Shown here in pieces: positions 21,828 to 34,095 of a stretch of DNA of 64,000 nt. A program made the translations under genes and the position numbers. Within the stretch, counting starts at the first letter, position 1. Each line of letters opens with the position of its first letter. A model generated the notes under the pieces. That model was not told where the DNA came from, made no database searches, and saw only the letters and a program-made list of their open reading frames with translations. Where the stretch lies: the NCBI GenBank assembly GCA_964017125.1, contig OZ024902.1, positions 40,123,441 through 40,187,440 on the forward strand, given 5' to 3'. The DNA comes from Flabesymbios commensalis (Eukaryota; Annelida; Polychaeta; Terebellida; Flabelligeridae).

Positions 21828-21927
21828 ATTCTCGTACAGGTTACGATATATCGTAGGCTTCTGGTTGGTCGAGATGGCCATCTCGACCAATCAGAAGCCT
21901 ACGATATATAGCAACGTGTACGAGAAC
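21828..21927. repeat. 100-bp near-perfect hairpin
   Basis: TATATCGTAGGCTTCTGGTT and GGTCGAGATGG are answered by CCATCTCGACC and AATCAGAAGCCTACGATATA. The pairing extends outward through TTCTCGTAC and GTACGAGAA. The core of more than 60 bp has about one mismatch, and no spacer separates the arms. Confidence 0.92.
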
Positions 21928-22618
21928 AGGGACAGAGAACTGACACTTAGCTTAGATTTTGTACTAGCTTATCAGTTTTAGTATCTACTGGATGTAAACT
22001 CAGTTAGATTCAAATCTATGACAGAAAATTAAAGATGCGGAGTTGAAATCTAACGCGTGGATATAGAGAAGGACATAGCTTGACGCAACTACAAAGGGAA
22101 GGATCTGAAAGGAAAATATTTTGATATTTGAAAGTTAGCAAAACGACCCATAAATATTTGGAAAGCTCTCATCTGATATGTTCGTTTTAGAGCGTGTCAA
22201 TACTTAGCTATTAACAAGCTAAGCAACATTAGAACAGTTATGGTCCAGAATTTCATTCTGGTCATAGGAAAATAGCATGTTATTATTTTTACAGTTATTT
22301 TCTTACTATTTTAAATATTTTGTGAGCAACACATCGCTCAATTTGGTTCAGTCGTGAGAAGTATTTATTTTCAACCAAATAAAAAGAATTCAATCACCAC
22401 AGTCCGATATGCAAATGGTAGACTTTTTACCATTTTGAATGTTACAGTTTGTTTAATCGTTCAAGCGGTTTCCGGCAATATAACTCATTTCCTTTATCAA
22501 ATATCGGGCACAATACAGTAAATCGGCAAGTGAATTTGCGTTCGATCGTTTACAATTTGTTGTATATCTTCCTGCAACCGCACATTTCGCTATATAGAAC
22601 TGGATTAATGAATGAAAA
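21928..22618. other. AT-rich intron sequence
   Basis: No gene or ordered repeat seen. Confidence 0.35.
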
Positions 22619-22619
22619 C

Positions 22620-22757
22620 CTATGAATGAATGAATGAATGAATGAATGAATGAATGAATGAATGAATGAATGAATGAATGAATGAATGAATGAATGAATG
22701 AATGAATGGATGAATGAATGAATGAATGAATGAATGAATGAATGAATGAATGAATGA
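22620..22757. repeat. (TGAA)n microsatellite
   Basis: About 34 units of TGAA with one interruption (GGATGAA near 22708). The minus-strand open frames through it are artefacts. Confidence 0.98.
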
Positions 22758-23455
22758 ATATGGACACCTAGAACAAATATGAACAGAATCAGACAAGCAG
22801 TTTCGGAAATGCGACTTGGAATCGAAAATTAAAGAGCGGACTGATCGACGACATGACACAATTCAATCGCTTCTGTGACCTTGCGAATTCGGGAAAGGTA
22901 AAATATAGCCAAAATGAAGCCAAACTTACAATTAGGCAGTTTGCCATTTTCGGCTTTGCATGATAGGCCTATATATTACACAGAGAACAATTATGCAAAC
23001 CATGCAAACTGGTGAGATGATATTTTAGTGTTTTCAGTAAGAACACTCAATAATTTATTGACCGCAGTGAGTATAGTATTAATATACGTGTATACATTAC
23101 GTTTGATATTAGTTAATTGCATACGCACCTTCAATGTCATCATACATATTATGGATCGGATGCATCTAGCCTATCGCCAACTGCAGATCCCGTAGAACTG
23201 TGATCAATTCCCCAGTTGCTCCTTCTTATATATTAGCTAACGACCGATGATTTCGCAGCACAACCCACTGATGCATGAAGCTCTGACAGGTCCGGAGCAA
23301 TCTTCACCAATCGGAAGCGCGAGATCCAGACGACCCTGCTCGACCAGATACCAGAACAGGTGTGTTGAGGGGACGAGCGAGAGAGCGGTGCTTGAGCCGC
23401 GGGAGATGTCATTGTGCAATTGATGCTGCTGCCATGGCGGCCGCTCCCGATGAGG
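22758..23455. other. Unassigned sequence, GC-richer from 23240
   Basis: A 60-codon minus-strand frame covers 23237-23419, but it has no splice-site support and I do not recognise the peptide. Nothing else is supportable. Confidence 0.35.
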
Positions 23456-23545
23456 TCGAGACGTTAAATCGATGACGATTTAATGTCGGCCCGCCGTCTG
23501 CGACGTCGGTCCAACATTAAATCGGCATTGATTTAACGTCTCGTG
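23456..23545. mobile_element. Palindromic MITE, ACGTTAAATCG variant
   Basis: CGAGACGTTAAATCGATGAC is answered by TTGATTTAACGTCTCG, with GATTTAATGTCGG and CCAACATTAAATC inside. The centre has CCGTCTGCGACGTCGG. It shares the centre style (CGTCnnCGACG) of the family at 57-59 kb. Confidence 0.75.
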
Positions 23546-23596
23546 ATTGCAGGGAGCTCCCGGCGAGTCCGGTTTCACCAGCTCGCCCTACATAAC

Positions 23597-23811
23597 CCTT
23601 ACAGCGCTGAATTATTTTTTTTTAAACCATGGAGATCAAAGGGGTAATTTTTCAATTTGAAATGATCATGAATGTCTAGTTAGCTCATTTCTGATTCATT
23701 GGATTACCTATGTTATGGGTCCACGGCAATAAATATATTTTAGTTCTTTCAGTGCGGGGACCGTCTCTACGCGTCATTATCTGACGTCTACAGACCTCGC
23801 ACTGGATGGGT
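23597..23811. mobile_element. TTAA-type MITE family T3, fuller copy
   Basis: It opens ACCCTTACAGCGCTGAATT and closes CTCGCACTGGATGGGTTAA. The inverted ends CCCTTACAGCGC and GCACTGGATGGG are weakly matched, and TTAA is intact only on the right. The interior matches 20349-20560. Confidence 0.7.
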
Positions 23812-24859
23812 TAAGCTCACTGATTGGTTGAGCCTTGATCAGTTAGTCACGTGTTGATATTTAAGACACCATTTTGAATAAGGTCAGCTGGTGAAACTGG
23901 GGCCAGAACACAGAGGGATATCAGTGCGATGGCAAACAGCACACTGACAAGGGCTAACTCTGCTGCAGTCATTTGCGGCTGATTAAATGGAAAAAGACTA
24001 CACCTGATGTCGAAGATTATTATACTCAGCCAACGTGGCCACTCATTGACATCCAACTGTCAGGATTTGGCCTCCGGGACGCAATACGTCAGTACTCGAC
24101 AGTTTGAGCGCAAGCTTTAGAAAACATTCCATCCGTGTAACCCCAAGTTTGTAGAAATCACACATGTATCTGTTTAATTTTAGACCAATATGGCTCGATT
24201 CTTGTTTATTAAAACATGCATTTTACTCCCAGCAACCGTTGTTTGCTCTGCTAATGAAATGTAATATACGATTAGTTATAGTCAGGATTGGCTCTCAAAG
24301 GGACATACGTGACAAGACCAAATCGCCGTCGGCTTAACGTGTAGACTACGCAACTGTGTAAGGCCAAACAACAGTAACTGATTACTTGAAAAGTAAACAG
24401 TTACATCTTACAAGCCACATCGCACCTGTGTGATGGTTCTTCAGCCACACGTCTCCACAGCTAATCCCGGTTTTCCCGAACAGTGAATAAAGATTGAAAG
24501 ACTTCCTCGTTCTGTCACGTTGCGCCATGGAAGATAATCCATTCTGACGCTGTTCTGGTCACCCCAGCCATTGTCAATCTGACGTCTGAGAAAGTGGCCC
24601 AGCATTGCACAAGATTGCCATCAGGTAATGTTTGGAGCTGGTGATTGACACAGACAAGACGTACCGCGACTCACAATCGAGTTAGGCTTCAAAAGTGATT
24701 CCAGGAAACTGAACCAGTATTGCATTATCTGATTATTGGGAGTTGATGACACAAGAGAGCCTTAGCTCCTATGCATTAAAGTCAAATTTGTATCGGGACA
24801 CTACATTTTAGTGTAAAGGGCTTTCTTATCACAGTTGTTTTCATAGCACTTTAAGTAGT
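23812..24859. other. Unassigned intron sequence
   Basis: No exon with splice sites was recognised. A minus-strand frame at 23847-24056 contains a hydrophobic segment (ALVSVLFAIALISLCVLAPV), but no acceptor or donor convinces me. Confidence 0.35.
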
Positions 24860-25260
24860 GTCACACTATAACGTATCGCTGGCAGCGTATGGGAAATATC
24901 ACCATGCATACGCTGCCTACACTGACATACGCTGGCATATTGCGAGACCCAGAATCATTTTTCAGCATGCTTAACAATTTTGTGTGTATGGTTTATACAC
25001 GCTGAATACGCTAGAGTTATGCTAGAAGTGCATTACCCGGAGGTTAATTACGCTGCTCATGCGTGGACATACCCTGACATGAAGGAGTGTTGTAAAGATT
25101 GCCAATGGTAGCGCATTCGTAACGTATACTTCTAACGTTATGATGACGTATCTCCAACGTATCGAGACATTCTGTTGGCTTATATGCCTGACAATTGAAT
25201 AACATATAATTTAGCCCACAACTACCATATGATTCGGCGTATGGTCAGCGTATCACCATC
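24860..25260. repeat. Cluster of ACGCT/AGCGT words
   Basis: Words such as GCAGCGTATGG, CATACGCTGCC, CATACGCTGGCAT and GGTCAGCGTATCACC recur in both orientations over 400 bp. This looks like an eroded inverted-repeat element, but its ends could not be fixed. Confidence 0.5.
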
Positions 25261-27069
25261 ATTTATATATTTTTATAGGTTCCCATTTCTATATCTTCTT
25301 TAGCACAGGGATGAATTCCATGATTATTTCCAGCTTCTGAGATTGCAGAGGTTCTTGCAGGGGTTCTTTTTCACACATGAAGAACGTGATCATTCCTGAG
25401 AGCTTGGCATTGGGAAATCTGGGCGTCTATGAACATCTGGCTCATCATTTTTCAGGTTTATCAAGTATGTCAGAAGGTGGATCAGGTATATATCAGCAGG
25501 TTGGGATGAGGTCTTTTTGGCTGTCCCCTACGACGTATGCAAGAACCGTAGGAGTTGCGTTTGAAAATTAATAAATTAAGTAACATACACACAAAAAAAA
25601 TTGCAAAATACATACGCAACATAATATATATGTGACCTTTGCTTATAGTAGGGCAGATTATGGCACAAATCAAGTGAAACCGTTACTGGCTGGACAAAAG
25701 TATGATACTTGGCACAGTCACTCCTTTGACATTACCTAACAATTTCAGAAGGGTGGCATAAAAATTGTAGTCTATTATCTTAGTGAAAATTATAAATAAA
25801 ATTAGAACAGGAGTTCGCGAACTTTAGGTTGTTTGAGTGCTAGACAAAACTTTGGCTTATTATTTTGTAAACGTAACTGTATTGGTCTTCCTCATCGGCC
25901 AGTATCCTAAATGTCCAAGATATAAATAGTTATAAAGGAAAGAACCAAGGGATAAGTTAAAATAAATATATATTCGGAACATTTGAAATAATCGGAGCAT
26001 TTCTTAATACAATTAAACAGTATACATTTCCATTATAGGTTTGCAAATTTTTGAAATGCGTTAATAATCAATGCAATCTATATCCATTGCAACAATGGTC
26101 ATTCTTTTTTTCTGATAATTTGTATAATATGCTTTGTCGAATATCTTACAATTGCATCAATTTGTTTATATAATGATGTTGTAGAGATTTGATCGCATAT
26201 AGCATGGATATATACAAACTACTGATTATTTAGTACTGTTGCTATGGAAACCGTTTCGCTGGAATAAGGGGACATTTTCAAGATGTATGGTAAAACTTTT
26301 ATGTTGAACCCCAAGTGCTGTTTGTGCACTGTAGAAAATTGTATTAATTATATTGGAATAAAAGTTTAGCAGATAGGCCTACAGAATATTGGTATTCCAT
26401 TATTATTTCTGTTTTTAAATCATAAAAAACGTGGACGCGAAAGGGTTAAAATCTTTTTTGTTATTTTAATTTATGGAAATCCGACCTTGCAATGACCTTG
26501 AGGTGACCTTTGACTAATGTTCAGGCTTATATTACACATCATACTCATACATGCAATGGCTAATTGGAATGATGGGAACAAATGTTTAGCAAATAAAATT
26601 ATCTTTAGTTGCACAAAATAAAGTTGCAAAACAAATTAAAAATTAAAAAGTGATTTTGTTTGACGCTGTCGAAACAAAACTCAATACGCTGCCATACAAA
26701 GCCAAACTTTACAAGTAAGGAGATACTACTTTTTTATTTTGCAGAACAGTACGTGCCTGGTTTCTGTGTTTGATATTCTCACCTACATGTACTGATTTGT
26801 GTCATAGATAAATAGATAGATGTTTATTGACATAAAGAATTACTGACTTATTTGTCATAAAAATGATATATGTACATGTATATACAATATGGCTAAATTT
26901 GCTAAAATCACACGACAATTTACATGGTATCACCTACTGAGTTAAAATTATGGTAAAAGGCATTGCCATAGTAAAACACTGGATATTGCGATAAAATAAC
27001 AGATAATTGATTACTACTTGAACAATATATAAATAAATGTAGAAATCCGCGAAACAAGTAACTCCGAGC
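25261..27069. other. AT-rich intron sequence
   Basis: No gene seen. At 26813-26850, TAGATGTTTATTGACATAAAG in complement resembles the end of a LINE 3' tail (CTTTATGTCAATAAA), but no coding part adjoins it. Confidence 0.4.
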
Positions 27070-28439
27070 CATGTGACCATGCACGCACAGTAGTGCAAGA
27101 GCATTAAGGTTGAACCTGGAATAAAATTGCAGAAAGCTGATTTTTTCAGGAATGATACATGGACATCTCCCCAGACGAATTCCGAAGAGGCCCCAAAAAT
27201 CCCCCTTGTGCATTTTTTTTAATTCAAGATGGCCGCCACCATGTAACGCCATTTTCGAAAAAAACAGGGGTATACCATAATTCCTCACTTTTGCAGTTGG
27301 AAAAAAATATTAAGGTGTCTCTAATTATGTTTGAGGACACAAAGAATTCATTCAGATGATCAGAAATGATATCAGTACTTTTCTCAATATGTTAAGCGAT
27401 CTCTTAAAAAACGAAAATATGAGGTAACTATCTCGTTGTTGAGCGTAAAATGTATTTTTTGTCTAAACCCACGGAGTCTACCACTTATTTAGATCCCCAA
27501 TATTTTATTATATTTAATTTATCAACATAAATCCCACATAGTTTAATGTTATGTAACACCATATAACGTCATTTTTCCAAAAAAAAAGGAATATACCCCA
27601 ATTCCTCACTTTTGCAGTTAAAAAAAATATTTTGGTGCCTCTCCACATGTCTTAAGACACAAAAAGCTCATTAACAGGATCAGAAATGATATCATTCCTT
27701 TTCTTATCTCCACAAATCCAAGATGGCGACCATTATGTCAAGCGTCCCCCCCCTCAGAAAATCACTTACATGCCATAATTATCATGTTGTTGAAACTTTT
27801 TTCAGAGCCATGGAATCTAGAATATATTTCCATCACCAATTTTTTAATAGAATGTGCTAATCAACACAAAATCCAACATGGCTGCCATATTGGTAAGCTC
27901 TTTTAGCGCAGGTGCCACGATTAAGCGATGTCCAACTGCTTTTTCATATGGGAATATAGATATAGATTCATCAAATTTACAAAATATCATATGTCAGAAA
28001 TCATTGATTAAAAATTCTAACATGTCTCATTTTTAAATATAAGGGTATTTTTCATTCATTTGAAGCTTGAGATAGCGTAAGAAATTCCAGTTTTAAACCC
28101 AGCGACTAATTCCAATGTAGGTATTTTACATAGTAGGCCTATATAAAATGTTTTTCGATTTTGGTTAAGTATTAGTTGTGATCCTTCTAGGATATGAATA
28201 TTAGCTAATTTTGTGTGAATGTACATAATAACAGAGCTAAGTACAATATTACACCAGCTTGAACACGTGTCCTACGAGACTGTTGGTTATTTACATGTAC
28301 TACTAAATAAGAAAATGTTTTAAATCACATCATTTTACTGGCAGAGTTTGGCCATCTATAGGCCTACGTAATTTGGTCAATTTCCTGAAAATGGTAATAA
28401 ATACCTTGGATTATAGATTAGAATATTCAGATATTTTAT

Positions 28440-30250
28440 TTGAATATTAGTGTATTACGTAATGAATATATGACATTGTATGATATTGTAATGTGATATT
28501 ACATTCAAATGTCAGAATATGACATCAAATTAGATGATGTGACAGTTTAACGTCAGGATATGATAGTTTTATGTCAGGATATATGAATATGATATCAGGA
28601 TATGACACTTTAATATCATGATATGTAATATAATGTCCAAACATTGGTGTTTAATATAGCAAAATCACTTTATGATGGCTCAATACAGCTTTATAAAGGC
28701 ACTATATAGTAGTTAAACATCACGTTGCTGTATTAAAATGAAAAAATATGGCATCATATTATCCCGAAATGCATTGCAATTTCGTGATATATCATTTTAA
28801 CATCACTATGACATTTTAATGTCAGGATATGACATTTGAATATTAGGATATGGTACTTGAATATTATGATATGACTTTATACATTGATGAAATGACACAT
28901 TGAGGTCACAATATAGCATTGTAATGTGATGGTGTCATTATAATGACAAACATGCTATATCGAATATTGTATAATAGACTTGTCGGATTATGACATTAAA
29001 AGAGGAAAAACACAAAAAACAGTTCGAAGTCAGGAACTGGCATATTTATGCCAGGATATTGGATTGTAATTTATCAGAACATGACACTTCAACGTCATGA
29101 GATGGTATTATAATGTCAAAATTTTGTCCTTTTATATCACAAAATATAAGATTTGAATGTCAAGATATTCCATTTTTTATGATAGGATATGACATTATCA
29201 AATCAAGATATGGCGGGCTTGGCGGCTTTCTAATGTGACATCATAATGACTGAATATGACACTACAATATTTTAATGTGACCATAGAATGTCAGGATATG
29301 TCACTTTAAAGTCTGAATATGGAATTTTAATGTCAGGATATTATATTGTCATGTCAAGGTATAACATTTCAATAACAATATATTGGAGACGAACGTTACC
29401 ATATAGTAATACAGAATCGCTTTCTAATGTGACATCATAATGACTGAATATGACACTACAATATTTTAATGTGACCATAGAATGTCAGGATATGTCACTT
29501 TAAAGTCTGGATATGGTATTTTAATGTCAGGATATTATATTGTCATGTCAAGGTATAACATTTCAATAACATTATATTGGAGACGAACGTTACCATATAG
29601 TAATACAGAATCGACATAGAACATTACAATATCAGGATGGCACATGCCAGTTCAACATATATATCGCAATATGATTCAGTAAGTAAAGGCCTCTACATTG
29701 CTCAAATACCGGTACTCCAAAACTGCCAACAACAAAAGCACTTCGGAAGATTCAATAAAATGGAAAGTAAAATAGGGTTACGACACATGCTCTTTGAACA
29801 GCATGTGGCCTTGTCCTCTCTTACTTTCATTTCTTACACTAAAATGTCATATTGTGATGTCAATATGCTATATCATGATATTATAATAATATCGTGACAA
29901 TACACTAAAAGATCCTGTCACTCTAATACCACAACGTGATGCTTAACCACCATATCCTGCCTTTATAACGCTGTATCCAGACATCATAACGTCTTTTGAC
30001 TATAATAAAGAGCAATATTTGGACATTACAAAACCATATCATGACGGTAATGTGTCTTGTCCTCCTATTATCGTGACATAAAAAGCCTGACGATAAACTG
30101 TGACATCAATTAATTTAATGTCATAGTCCGATATTCTGATGTAAAATCATCTCATTACAACACAATACAATGCCATAACTTCATTACGAAATATATATAT
30201 CCTAATATTCAAAATGAATATCTTGATATTTAAATGATATATTTCATGAT
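28440..30250. repeat. GTCAGGATATGACATT minisatellite field
   Basis: Loose units of about 20 bp with TGTCAGGATATGACAT run forward to about 29.6 kb. From about 29.83 kb the words read in complement (ATGTCATATTGTGATGTCA, CATATCCTG), so the field is itself inverted about its centre. A plus-strand frame of 86 codons at 29637-29897 sits at the switch, but I do not recognise it. Confidence 0.8.
29226..29613. repeat. 194-bp tandem duplication inside the minisatellite
   Basis: 29226-29419 and 29420-29613 are near-identical, from CTTTCTAATGTGACATCATA to AGTAATACAGAATCG. The few differences (GAATATGGAAT against GGATATGGTAT; ACAATATAT against ACATTATAT) point to a fairly recent event. Confidence 0.93.
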
Positions 30251-30419
30251 ATTAAGCATATTAACATTCGCAAATCATGGAGAAAAGTAAGTATTTAAAA
30301 GAGCATTGTTACAGGACGATTATCAAAGATGTCATGTACATGTAACGTGTGAGGCACAAGTCCTTATCTTGTAATTGATTTTTGCTAGAAAGCCTCCCTT
30401 CAACGTCACCTACTGCCCC

Positions 30420-30512
30420 AGCCAACACGGGGCATTAATCCAATTCTGTTTAATTTTTGGGCCAGCGTCGAGGACGGTCAGCCGATATTAAAACAGCATT
30501 GGATGAATGCCT
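30420..30512. mobile_element. Palindromic MITE family, eroded copy in the 5 kb element
   Basis: CAGCCAACACGGGGCATTAATCC and GGATGAATGCCTGTGTTTA form the halves, with GGGCCAGCGTCGAGGACGG at the centre. It lies inside the region of the large inverted-repeat element and is thus a nested insertion. Confidence 0.5.
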
Positions 30513-32100
30513 GTGTTTAAACTCCATTCTGATACAGAACATATTTGTCTGTACAGGAGGGTGTGGAATCTACAGTCTGGGAACGGATTTTATCTCATGG
30601 TCGTTTGTCACCAACGCAAACTGAAAGAGCAGTCGCTCCAGAAAGAGTTCTAAAAAGAGTGAGTTGCGGGTGCAGAGTGGCTTGTTCAAAGGGGGGGGGG
30701 GGGGATCTCACAAATCTAGACTATATTGTACAACGATTGGCCAAACATGTAGAAACTGACAGCTCCGATGATTGAAACGCTATAATTTCATTTTTTATCG
30801 GAGATTAATTTGTTAACTTGACAAATCTCAATCTACATTTCTAGTGGGAAAGCAGTTCGAAAACACTCCAAAGCGTCACCCACCATGGTAGAATTAAATA
30901 CCATGTGGAATTCATGTCGATAAACTCAATATAATAAATATGGTCATCTAAATAAGTTCTAGACTCCATGGGTTCGTCTAAAAAAATACATTTTAGTTTC
31001 AACAACGAGATAGTTATCGCATATTTTCGGGTTTTTTAAGAGATCGCTTAACAAAATATTCTGGCGGTCATCTTGAATTTGTAGTATTAAGAAAAGTACT
31101 GATATTATTTCTGATTATCTGGATAACTTCCTTGTACTTGAAAACATAGGTAGAGACACCAAAATCATTGTTTTAACTTCAAAAGTGAGGAACTGGGGTA
31201 TACCCCTTTTTTTAAAAAAAATGGCGTTACCTGGTGTTATTTTGAATCAACTACTATGTGGGATTTATGTTGATAAATTCAATATAATAAAATAATGGTG
31301 ATCGAAATAAGTGCTAGATTCCATGGGTTTGGCCCAAAAATACATTTTAGGTCCAACAACAAGATAGTTATCGCATATTTTCGGGTTTTTAAGGAGATCG
31401 CTTAACAAAATATTATGGCGGCCATCTTGAATTTGTGGTATTAAGAAAAGTACTGATATTTTTTCTGATCATCTGGATAACCTCCTTGTACTTTAAAACA
31501 TAGGTAGAGACACCAAAATCATTGTTTTAACTTCGAAAGTGAGGAATTGGGGTATACCCCTTTTTTTAAAAAAATGGCGTTACCTGGTGTTATTTTGAAT
31601 TACCTACTATGTGGCATTTATGTTGATTAATTCAATATAATAAAATAATGGTGATCTAAATAAGTGCTAGATTCCATGTGTTTGGCCAAAAAATACATTT
31701 TAGGTTCAACAACGAGATAGATATCTCATATTTTCGTGTTTTTTAAGAGATCGCTTAACATAATCAGAACAATATGGCGGCCATCTTAGATTTTTGATAT
31801 TGAGAAAAGTGCTGATATTATTTCTGATCCTCTGGATCAACTCTTAGTGCCTTAAAACATAACTAGAGAGACCAAAATATTTTTTTTCTAACTACAAAGG
31901 TGAGGAATTAGGGTATACCCCTGTTTTTCGAAAATGGCGTTACATGGTGGCGGCCATCTTGAATTTAAAAAAATGCACAAGGGGGATTTTTGGGGCCTCT
32001 TCGGAATTCGTCTGGGGAGATGTTCAGGTATCATTCCTGAAATTTTTTATTCCAGGTTCCTGTGTTTTTTTCACTAATGCTCTTGCACTACAGTCGCTAT

Positions 32101-32782
32101 GTGCCCGGAGATTCCTTGATATTATCGAGTGTTGCAGAATTAGTGATGTAATAACAATACAAATTACGGATAATAATCACGTGTGCCATTCACGCAGGAC
32201 ATGGCACTCACACAATAGCATTACAGTTTATTTAATTAACCAGTGATTTATTATCTACAATATTGGCCCTCGCACAAAAACAATACATCTTATTTTAATT
32301 CATTATATTGTTTAGTTCATACCATTTCAATCACGACCTAGTTAGTACCACATACGCAGAGTTACAATCAAAGAAAAACATTCCCGACCTCATAGAGAAA
32401 ATTTGAGATTCTCCATAAGGCCCCACCTCGTCTGATAACAAAGGCGACGGAAACGTCCCCAGCCGGCCCTAAAAAGCCAAATAATAAGGTCCGAGAGCAA
32501 CAGCCTTCTTGATATGTGGTAATACGCTAAGTAAAATCATGAAATATGAATGATATAGAAACAGGTGACTTATAATTGTTCCAGATAGCAATGTAACGTA
32601 ATAACAACCGTTTATTATGAGCCGATATGGTGCATGTTTAAGGTTTGATAACAGGTGTAGGTGTATTTTGCTAAGCATATATTACTAACGGTCGATGTGT
32701 AGATGACATATTGTATATAAATTTGTCGTTGTTTGAGAGTGAATCAAATTCAGTGTTGTGTAGTTTGCTTTCGGCAAGTAAA
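32101..32782. other. Unassigned AT-rich sequence
   Basis: No gene or ordered repeat was recognised. Confidence 0.35.
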
Positions 32783-33058
32783 CTAGTTCTGTGTAGCGAA
32801 GTTGGAACAAGTAATTAAAACGTGAATTTCGTCATCAACAGAGTTTGATGTACATCTTTGACATATGCGCTGTTCTAGTGGTATTTTTTGCGGCTTGGCA
32901 TGCCTTCCACGTTCAATTTCTAGCATATGTGAGATCATTCTTAATCTTGATAGTGCCTTCATCCACCTTGTGTCGGGGATGTAAAACAGATATTCTTCTA
33001 TATATATATCACGCGACAACAACAGCTGACCTTTCTGCATCCAGACAGGTGTACACAC
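32783..33058 (-). pseudogene. LINE C-terminal fragment, minus strand
   Basis: A 91-codon frame ends in MISHMLEIERGRHAKPQKIP, then EQRICQRCTSNSVDDEIHVL and ITCSNF. The pattern CxxC(N)8DExH(V/F)L(N)nC is the zinc-knuckle-like C-terminal module of many CR1/jockey/RTE-like LINE reverse transcriptases, as is the HxLxIExGRH lead-in. No reverse transcriptase core adjoins, so it is a 5'-truncated or broken copy. Confidence 0.85.
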
Positions 33059-33248
33059 AGGCCCTGATCAACCTGTATTAAAACATGTATTAAAATCAGT
33101 CACACATGAGTGAGCCCAATACTTTTGGCTCGGAAAACTCGCCCCCTATGTACTGAGTGTACAGATGAAGCACAGCGAATATCAAAAAAACTATTCAAAA
33201 TAGAATGGAGAATTATTTCACTACATCTTTAATCTTTTGATTGGTAAA
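33059..33248. other. Short unassigned spacer
   Basis: Nothing recognised. Confidence 0.3.
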
Positions 33249-33497
33249 TTCCTTCCTTCCTTCCTTCCTTCCTTCCTTCCTTCCTTCCTTCCTTCCTTCC
33301 TTCCTTCCTTCCTTCCTTCCTTCCTTCCTTCCTTCCTTCCTTCCTTCCTTCCTTCCTTCCTTCCTTCCTTCCTTCCTTCCTTCCTTCCTTCCTTCCTTCC
33401 TTCCTTCCTTCCCTCCTTCCTTCCTTCCTTCCTTCCTTCCTTCCTTCCTTCCTTCCTTCCTTCCTTCCTTCCTTCCTTTCTTTCTTTCTTTCTTTCA
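33249..33497. repeat. (TTCC)n microsatellite grading into (TTTC)n
   Basis: About 57 TTCC units with a single CCTCC variant near 33411, then five TTTC units at 33477-33497. Polypurine strand is the minus strand. The long Lys/Glu/Gly/Arg and Phe/Leu/Pro/Ser frames are artefacts. Confidence 0.99.
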
Positions 33498-33892
33498 TAT
33501 ATCATATCACTGAATACATCAACAATACATTAGTAACGTTCAACACCTAATGATTATAAGTGTTGATAAGAACGTTACAAACCGTAGTTTGCTGGACATC
33601 TCATTTCTTTCTAGCCACCCTGATTATATAGAAACTCACTGTATGCAAAAACGGCACAGGCATGATGCGCATGCTCAGCGGAAGCATTGTCATGGAAGAC
33701 CAGGAAATGGGTCATGCAAACATCATGTCTAAAAAGACGTCCTCGATAATGCGCAACATCACGTTATTAAAATCTTTATTATTATCTGCATGATTTATAC
33801 AATTATTTTGAAAATAATCCAGTTATTTATCGCCAACACTCAATTTGAGTGACAGTTCAAGATCCGTACTATTAACATGTAGAGATGCTCAT

Positions 33893-34095
33893 ATACGACA
33901 CATTAGCCCAATGTTGGTTTGCTGTTATTTCACCGTCGGCGACGCTGACCCAACAGTAAGATAATGTATCGTGTCTGCTACGAGGGCATGCATGAATAGT
34001 AAATAGTAAACACGAGGCTTTTACCCAATTGTGTCGCAATGCTGCCTGGGCCAACATCTACGGCACTGACCCATCATTGAAACAATATTGTATCA
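33893..34095. mobile_element. Palindromic MITE family, one or two diverged copies
   Basis: TACGACACATTAGCCCAATGTTGG and ACCGTCGGCGACGCTGACCC are followed by TGTATCGTGTCTGC. A second half-copy from about 34005 has AAACACGAGGCTTTTACCC and CTGGGCCAACATCTACGGC. Words match the family at 57-59 kb. Confidence 0.6.

Larger units (their letters stand above)
27070..32100. mobile_element. 5 kb inverted-repeat element with tandem arms
   Basis: The arms are inverted copies. GTAGTGCAAGAGCATTA (left, from about 27089) and TAATGCTCTTGCACTAC (right, to about 32092) start a match that runs through TTCAGGAATGATAC, CCCCAGACGAATTCCGAAGAGGCCCC, ATGGCCGCCACCATGTAACG and the TAAGCGATCTCTTAAAAAAC region. The right arm holds three or more tandem units of about 353 bp (CAATATAATAAA at 30927, 31280, 31633). 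The left arm has about two. Each unit carries ATGGCGGCCATCTTGAATTT or a variant. The core (28.4-30.3 kb) is a minisatellite. No transposase was found. It is probably a fold-back-type non-autonomous DNA element. No matching target duplication was identified. Confidence 0.78.

Noticed and set aside
22453-22859. FIHS-repeat open frames
   Set aside because: These are readings of the TGAA microsatellite.
26813-26850. A polyadenylation site of a host gene on the minus strand
   Set aside because: CTTTATGTCAATAAA resembles a LINE 3' tail and no exon lies upstream of it.
33221-33533. Lys/Glu/Gly/Arg and Phe/Leu/Pro/Ser repeat frames
   Set aside because: These are readings of the TTCC microsatellite.
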